From assembly GCA_030998015.1 (NCBI GenBank), contig JARWMV010000190.1, forward strand, positions 1 through 24,119: a stretch of DNA of 24,119 nucleotides. The letters run 5' to 3'. A program made the translations under genes and the position numbers. Each line of letters starts with the position of its first letter. The stretch's first letter is position 1. This DNA is from Ceratorhiza oryzae-sativae. Lineage: Eukaryota > Basidiomycota > Agaricomycetes > Cantharellales > Ceratobasidiaceae. Shown in pieces: positions 18,131 through 24,119 of this stretch. The notes below the pieces were generated by a model. That model worked only from the letters and a program-made list of their open reading frames with translations, did no database searches and was not told the DNA's origin.

Positions 18131-18688
18131 TGTTGTGACCCTCTGGATGCTTCCCTGCAAAGCACTTAAGTAGTGGATGTGTTGACAGTTTTGGTGTTAT
18201 GCAGTGTGTATTGAGTGTTCTAGTTACAGTGTTTGCTATGGTCTATGGTGGTTGACAAGATAAAGCAAGCTGAGGTGTCCAGTCTTGCTTTATCCTTCTT
18301 ATATACACCTGTGGCTGCAGTGGCTGCAGATGTATTATTTAAGCACAATCCACAGTAGGTACAGGTTATATACAGCACTATGGGTTAGGTAATTGTTTGT
18401 CTTAAGTTTGTGCAGCTCTGAATCTTATAGAGCCATGCAAGGTCTGAGGGGTAAGTGCTGAGGTCATGTGATCCTACCATAAGCACCAAGATCATGTGAC
18501 AACTTGCTCCTTGCTCCAAGTAACAAGGGAGAGAAATGCTGGAGTGAGTTCAGGGTAACCACTGTAAGCACCAGTTAAGCGCCAAGGTCATGTGACCTTG
18601 TTTATGGCTTGTTCCACTTAGGAAAAAAATGCCATAAATCTGTAAAATATTTGGTTACTCTGTTATGTCTGTTTGATGGGTCATAACA
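18131..18688 (-). repeat. Solo LTR with target-site duplication (subfamily 1)
   Basis: A 558-bp LTR, TGTTGTGACC to GGTCATAACA, flanked on both sides by ACATG (18126-18130 and 18689-18693), a perfect 5-bp duplication. No gag or pol sequence adjoins, so it is the scar of LTR-LTR recombination. It has one U3 unit (18481-18563) and keeps ATAAAGCAAGCT at 18260-18271. Nearly all CpGs seen in the copy A LTR have become TpG or CpA. Confidence 0.9.
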
Positions 18689-18693
18689 ACATG

Positions 18694-19567
18694 CATTTAC
18701 TAATATTTATTTCAGATTACAGTGGCCTGATGCAGTTCAATTCAACTGAGCCAGGCAGTGTAGCACCAGACATTGATTATGTCAAGCCTGAACAACCTCC
18801 ACCTAAACCCAAGGCTCACCCAAACCTCTGGTCCCTTTGCTCAATGTCAAGATCTTTGAACATTGAGTTCCTGGTCCACTTGCAACAGACTCAGCCAGTG
18901 GCTACTGGCACTCCAGCTGACATCTCTGTAGCCTTGCATGCACCATCCCCAGCCAAGTCTCAACCCCCTGTCAACTCCCTTCCTTGGTCTGAGAGGCCCC
19001 ATGCAGCTAACTTACTGCCTGCACCTGGGTGGGGTGAGGAGCCCAAACCCAAACCTGAACCCAAGTTTGAGCTTGAACCAGAACCTATGCCCACACCATG
19101 GCCTAAGCCACACCCTTGTAGAAATGCAGATGCTGCCTTGCCCAAGAGAACCCCCAAGGGGAAGGGGACAAGGAATCACCAACAACCCAGGAACTCCACC
19201 AAGCATGGACCCACTCTGTCCAAGCTGTGCACAACACATACAGTCAATAACCCCACTCCCAATGCTACTAGCTCCTCAGTTGCTCACTCTGCCAGTACTC
19301 TGGCAAGGCCTTTGGTTGAGTAAGGCTGGCCTTGTAGCTATAGAACAAACCACCATTGCCCTTAGAAAGCCTGCTCTGCTGCCCAAGTGCTCAGCATCAA
19401 AAGGCAGGAAAGCTGCAAAGCGGACACCCTCAGTGTCTACAAGCAAGCCACTGGAACAGGAACAGCCCAATGATGCCTGCAAGAGTGATAACGGCTTTCA
19501 CAAGGCAGAGGGTGGCAGTGATGGCGATGGTGATGCTGATGCGAACTGTGATGACAAAGGTGTGTGA
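18694..19567 (+). pseudogene. Proline-rich gene-like remnant, part 2, unknown
   Basis: After the TTTCAG acceptor-like site near 18714 an open frame runs to 19323. It is rich in Pro, Lys and Glu, with a KPxPEP-like stretch (GEEPKPKPEPKFELEPEP), then a basic part (LPKRTPKGKGTRNHQQP). A second frame carries on to 19567 with GRKAAKRTPSVSTSKPLEQE and an acidic GDGDADANCDD end, so a frame change lies around 19320. I recognise no family. It may be the downstream exon of the 17283-18130 remnant. Confidence 0.35.
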
Positions 19568-19891
19568 GTGATACAAAGTTTTCTCAGTCCCAATTGTTTG
19601 CTTGAATTATTATGACTTTTCTGCTCTACATGACTTTTCTGTGTTATCCCTTGGCCAAGTCTCTATTATCTGCAAGTTTATCTTAAAATGACCTGGGCTG
19701 ATACATGATTTTGTATCTGCTTGTACATACTGGCCTCCAAATAGGTTGTGCATGATATATTCAGCATTTTGTACTACTTACCTGCATGAGACCAATTGTT
19801 TGCACAATGCTGATTACCCACATGATTTCATTTGAGTGTTAAACATACTGCTTTATGGCTGACCAGCTTTGCTGTAACCTCCAGTTTCTGG
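19568..19891. other. AT-rich spacer, no gene seen
   Basis: No open frame with a recognisable product. CpGs are essentially absent. It ends at the TA where the DNA transposon begins. Confidence 0.45.
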
Positions 19892-19893
19892 TA

Positions 19894-20176
19894 AAGTAGA
19901 TCACAAGTGAAGTCATCCAACACCAGTCAGGGTGAGAATCAAGGGTTTTGTTGTGGGTTATTTGGTGACAAACATGCATGTAACTCCTGAACAGCATTGA
20001 ATATTGAAAAACAGCTTGCAACATTTTGTAGATAATTTGTAAAAGAATTGTATTATCATACTGTAGCTACTGTATCTAGCACATCTAGAGGCAAGTTTCC
20101 AAATACGGCCTTGAGGGGGTGACAGCTGCTTGACAGACAGCAGTGGGACCAACCAGCTGCAGGTACCCGGGGTCCT
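19894..20176 (+). repeat. Left terminal inverted repeat
   Basis: This matches the reverse complement of 22938-23221 along its whole length, including TCATCCAAC, GTCAGGGTGAGAATCAAGGG, TTTTGTAGATAATTTG and GGTACCCGGGGTCCT. Most differences from the right copy are CpG in the right and TpG or CpA here. Confidence 0.85.
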
Positions 20177-20499
20177 GATCACAATAGTGTGGGCCAGTGA
20201 GTTGTTGGAAGACAAATTTGTTGAATATGGCACTTGGTCTGAGACGCCACAATTGAGACACCTAACATATACTGCATATATCAGCACATACTTCCATATC
20301 TTCACACACTTGTCCTATGTTTCCCTGTATATTGCCTAGGAGTCCCTTGTGACTTTAATTCCACATGGTCTCACTGGTTCAACTTCTTAGAGGGGGACTC
20401 TATACTTAGCATATACAGTGACAATACTAACAATTTATCTATTATCTGTACCCCCCTCTTTTCCAGTCTCTTGTAATCTGTGTGTAAGGCCAAGCACAT

Positions 20500-22875
20500 T
20501 TGTTTGAAATGCCACAAAAGAAAAATTCTGCACTTCAACAGACACAGAACTTCATGCCAAAACAGGTTAATAGCAGGGCATCATTATCAGTTGATTTCGA
20601 TTATGCTAATATCAAACAGGGAGTGCAAAAGCAAGCAGAACAAGAGCTAAACTCTGACTTAGGAGAGGATGTCTCAGTTGCTTCATCAAGCAAACTCACA
20701 TTGGACAATGAGGCACCAATCAAACATACACAAATGTAATTGAACCAGGCTGTAGAATCTCTAAAAGACCTTGTGCTTGATGCACCACTAGAACACAATA
20801 TTGTGCTAGAGGACCCACCCAATGATGAGGAAGACCTAATAGATAACTGGAACCCCCCAAGCCTTGCAGAGCCAGAGGGGGATGAGACATCAGCCCTTCC
20901 TCCTGTAGACACCCAAGAGTTTCAGGATGATGATAATCCAGCTAATTCTAGTGAGTTGATCATCCTCTTTATCAATATAAACTTGAATTGACTCACTGCT
21001 GTATAGGAGAACAAACAAATCAGAAACCAATTCCCCAGAACAAAGCTAAAGTAATGGTTAGCACGCTCAATGAAATAATTGAGTCATTGTTACATGGGCA
21101 CAGAACACAGTGTGTATCTACACTTGGCAATGTAGTGCTTAGACAACTATGGTTCATGACTGGGACACTGAATCTAATCACCCTAAAGGGGATGAAATTG
21201 ATTGATGCCTCTCAAATGGCAGTGGCTGTATTTGGCCAAGGGAATTGGGCAGCACAACATGTTTGTTCATGGATTTGGGCATACCAAAAAGATTCCAAAC
21301 TTCCAACAAACATATACAGCACCTGGGGCAAGTCTGTCATAGAAGACAAAGATCTATCAGCAGCAATACAGTATTGGCTTAGAGACCAAGGAAAATACAT
21401 ACAAGCTTGTGATATTATTGACTTTTTTGGAACAGATGGGGCAGTGAGATTCTCATGCCTTATTGATGGGCCTCTGTCACTGCACACTGCCCAGTGGTGG
21501 ATGCACTGAATGGGATATATCTGGATGAAAGAGTGTCATGGTCAGTTTGCTGACAGACACAAACAGGATGACATGAAAGACTATCAAACAAGTTACTATG
21601 TTCCTGAGTGGATTGAGCTTGAGTGGCAAATGCAAAGCTGGGACTCTGAAGGTAATGAAATACCTCCAAAGCTTGCTGAGGGGGAGTGAGTTGTTGTGGT
21701 ATGGTTTCACAATGAGTCAACATTTTATGCACACGATCGGTGACTTACACAATGGGTTCATGAGAGTGAAACAGCCAGAATATACAAAAAAGGGGAGGGC
21801 GTGTTGTTAATGGTAGCTGATTTCATTTCTGCTGATTATGGCTGGCTGCGATTGAGACTGGAGTCTCCCAGTGCTGCTCTGACAGCATCACCTGGAACTG
21901 GAACAGAACGAGGAAGTTCTAAGTACATACTATCTATCCAGTCAAGCAATGTTATCTCATGATGAGTAGTGATGTGAGGGTTATATTTCGAGCAGGGAAA
22001 CAGTGCAATGGTTGGTTTGGGACCACCGATGTTGTTGATCAACTGTTGCATGTGATGTCAATCGTAAAGGAACAGTACCCAGACAAAGACCATGTCTTTG
22101 TCTTCAACAACGCGACTATCCATACAAAACTACCTGAAAGTGCCCCAAATGTCAACAGAATGACCCTTGGTCCATCTCAAAAGGTTAAGGGAGAAGAGAT
22201 AGGGCCACTAGGAGACAAAATTAAGATTGACTACACACCTGCAATCCTGCCAGACAGAACAGTCCAGCAGCTTTATTACCCCATGAATCATCCGGTTACA
22301 AAGCTTCAAGGCACATTTAAGGGCATGGCATCAATCTTAGAGGAGAGGGGGGTTCCTAATGCTCGAAAACTCAAGCTTGTATGCACATCGACAAACGCAA
22401 ACAAGCAGGGTGTCTGCCCAACTTGACCAGCTGTTGTGCCTGTTGTACAATGATGAACCAGCCAGATATCCTTGTGCAAAAATCAATCCTTCAGATGCAA
22501 GCCGCAGCTGAAGGGTTTTCAGTTATTTACCTGCCAAAATATCACTGCAAACTCAACCCAATCAAACAATGCTGGGGCGCTGCAAAGCATGTGTACCGAG
22601 ACTTGCCCTCATCAAGCTCAGAGGCCAATCTCAGACAAAATATGCTCAGGGCACTGGATTCAGTCAAGTTGGAATTGATCCGAAGGTATGTTTTATCACA
22701 GTCCACCCAATTTGTATCTAAACACGCCCAAGATTTGCTGCTCGCTCTCAGCGATTTGTTCATGCATATGGTCATGGCCTCTCGGGTAGCCAAGCTGCCT
22801 GGGCAGCAAAGAAATACCGTGGCCATAGAATCATACCAGATGCATTATTAGGTGACCTGGATGACTCGTATTGAG
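20500..22875 (+). pseudogene. DDE transposase of mariner/IS630 type, catalytic residues lost
   Basis: Transposase that would cut and join the element's ends. Reading begins at ATG 20509 and runs through a stop at 20737 to an intron (GTGAGT 20951 to ATAG 21006). Exon 2 from 21007 has in-frame stops at 21507, 21687 and 21741. It carries a DNA-binding-like region (GTDGAVRFSCLIDGPLS) and then the catalytic core: WFHNESTFYAHDR (21702-21740), VADFISADYGWL (about 21814-21849), VFVFNNATIH (22094-22123) and LPKYHCKLNPIKQCWG (about 22531-22578). In the family the acids sit in HDES, DNA and CEL; here they are N, N and K. The end shows a RRY... and AAWAAKKYRGHR tail in shifted frames. Several frame changes are present after 21850. 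Confidence 0.8.
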
Positions 22876-22937
22876 TCTATCTCCTCCCTGCCTTGCAGAG
22901 CTGCTCTGGTTGCGCTAGACATGCCTCATCCCAGTTA

Positions 22938-23221
22938 AGGACCCCGGGTACCTGCGGCTGGTCGGTCCCGCCGCTGTCTGTCAAGCAGCTGTCGCCCCCT
23001 CAAGGCCGTATTTTGGAAACTCGCCTCTAGATGTGCTAGATAAAGTAGCTACTGTATGATAATATGATTCTTTTACAAATTATCTACAAAATGTTGCGAG
23101 CCGTTCCTCGATATTCGACGCCGTTCGGGAGTTACACGCGTGTTTGTCGCCGAATAACCCACAACAAAACCCTTGATTCTCACCCTGACTGGCGTTGGAT
23201 GACTTCGCTTGTCGTCTACTT
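22938..23221 (-). repeat. Right terminal inverted repeat
   Basis: Partner of 19894-20176, beginning AGGACCCCGGGTACC on the inner side. It keeps a high CpG density (for example GTCGGTCCCGCCGCTG and GACGCCGTTCGGG) where the left repeat has TpG or CpA. Confidence 0.85.
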
Positions 23222-23223
23222 TA

Positions 23224-24119
23224 GCCAAAGGCAAGTCCCAGGTGGTAGATTTGGTAGTAATCAGGCTAAAAAGCATTTACATTACATACCGAATAAGAGT
23301 GTCGTTATTATACTTAAATACCCTCAACGCAAGCCGAATGAATCACATGGGGAGTAAGCCCGTATGGAACGTACCAGAGTCGATCAAAAGTGACACATGC
23401 AACCCAGCAAATACCGTACCGAAAACGGTCTATATATTCGTACCAACATATCATCCTTTAATATTGTACATTGCACACCGGATAACCCACACACTTAGTT
23501 AGAAGCTAGTAATAATACTAACTCTATTTCATCCGAGGTTTTAGGAGGCTTTTTTTATACAGAGATATACACAACCACTCTTGTATCGCTCCTATACTAC
23601 TATAATCTACTCTTACATCTTACCTTCCTAAGCGCTTTGAAGCATTATTACATTGAGTGGCGATCGGTCTACTATTACCGAATCGCATAATTCTCAATAG
23701 CATAAAGTGAGGAGATCTTTCGGTAGATTAGATTTCAATTGGCACTTGGCCAGCCATTGCGAACAAATGAGCAGCGGAATATTGGAAAAGATTCTTGCGA
23801 AATGAAAGATTTCCTATTGTGCACTAATTCCCTCAGTAGCCACGTACACGTTGCCCCATCCAATACCATGTTTGAATTGCGACATATCGAGCCACACAAG
23901 ATGATCTGCAGCGTTAGAAGAAATGACAAGCACTGAATCATCATGTATGGGTCGTTGATACTCGGGGGTAACCAGAAAAGAAGTTTGCCAGGTGATACGG
24001 AGACCCATCCATCTGATCGGAAAAGTTGACTCAAGTGAGAAACATTTTGATGAAGGGGGACTACGGAGATTGTATTATGGTAAATTGTAGTCAAAGGGGC
24101 TGAGATGCCTTGGGTAATG
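23224..24119. other. Right flank, no convincing gene
   Basis: AT-rich sequence with normal CpG content and no recognised family. The best candidate is a minus-strand frame 24008-23814 of 64 codons (ATG 24008, containing YQRPIHDDSVLVISSNAADH and LVWLDMSQF). It could be an exon of a gene running off the window, but it overlaps another open frame of similar length and has no supporting signal. Confidence 0.3.

Larger units (their letters stand above)
19892..23223 (+). mobile_element. DNA transposon with long inverted repeats (mariner/IS630-like)
   Basis: Two inverted repeats of about 284 bp (19894-20176 and 22938-23221) enclose a plus-strand DDE transposase pseudogene. A TA lies at each outer edge (19892-19893 and 23222-23223), as expected for Tc1/mariner-type insertion, and the termini start AAGTAG. 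Total length is about 3.3 kb. The left repeat and most of the gene are CpG-depleted; the right repeat is not. The element cannot move on its own because the catalytic residues are gone. Confidence 0.75.

Noticed and set aside
23735..24094. 119-codon minus-strand frame
   Set aside because: No ATG at its start, no family resemblance, and it overlaps a competing frame of similar quality.

Overview
The window looks like a repeat-rich stretch of a filamentous fungal genome, most likely an agaricomycete. The evidence is short 50-56 bp introns with GT...AG ends and CTAAC-type branch sites, chromodomain Ty3/Gypsy elements, a LINE with an RNase H tail and a mariner-like transposase of basidiomycete type. 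Rhizoctonia/Ceratobasidiaceae is only my guess. I see no intact housekeeping gene; almost everything is mobile DNA of different ages.

Layout. 1-1388 has no recognisable gene, but two tracts are rich in TGCCAG/CTGGCA motifs. 1389-5855 is a truncated minus-strand Ty3/Gypsy element (copy A: gag, protease, RT and part of RNase H, with its 5' LTR at 5096-5855). 5856-6729 is a decayed plus-strand LINE fragment (RT tail and RNase H). 6730-17282 is a second, 10.5-kb minus-strand Ty3/Gypsy element (copy B) bounded by a matching LTR pair. It has gag, protease, RT, RNase H, integrase and chromodomain, all broken by frameshifts or stops, and then about 3.8 kb of unusual sequence between pol and the polypurine tract. 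17283-19570 is a CpG-depleted plus-strand gene-like remnant. It is interrupted by a solo LTR (18131-18688) with a perfect 5-bp target duplication. 19892-23223 is a DNA transposon with inverted repeats of about 284 bp and a dead DDE transposase. 23224-24119 has no convincing gene.

The most unusual part is 7.5-11.2 kb, inside copy B. It holds a Rep pseudogene of the circular ssDNA (CRESS-DNA, genomovirus/geminivirus-like) type, with HUH endonuclease and superfamily 3 helicase motifs. This is divergent from a small spliced gene of unknown function. Between them lies a 0.7-kb intergenic region with a duplicated block of about 130 bp and many TCAC(G/A)TGA palindromes. The two-gene unit (about 2.6 kb) resembles an ssDNA virus genome in size and layout, but it sits between a chromovirus pol gene and its 3' LTR. 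A further unknown ORF lies between that unit and pol.

Two other signals stand out. First, the LTR elements carry a 12-nt perfect complementarity between the predicted mRNA 5' end and the site just inside the 5' LTR, the arrangement known for Tf1-type self-priming. Second, CpG loss is extreme and regional: there are no CpG dinucleotides in 17283-18130. In the DNA transposon the left inverted repeat has lost nearly all its CpGs while the right one keeps them, and the three expected catalytic acids of the transposase have each been replaced by the residue expected from a CpG transition.
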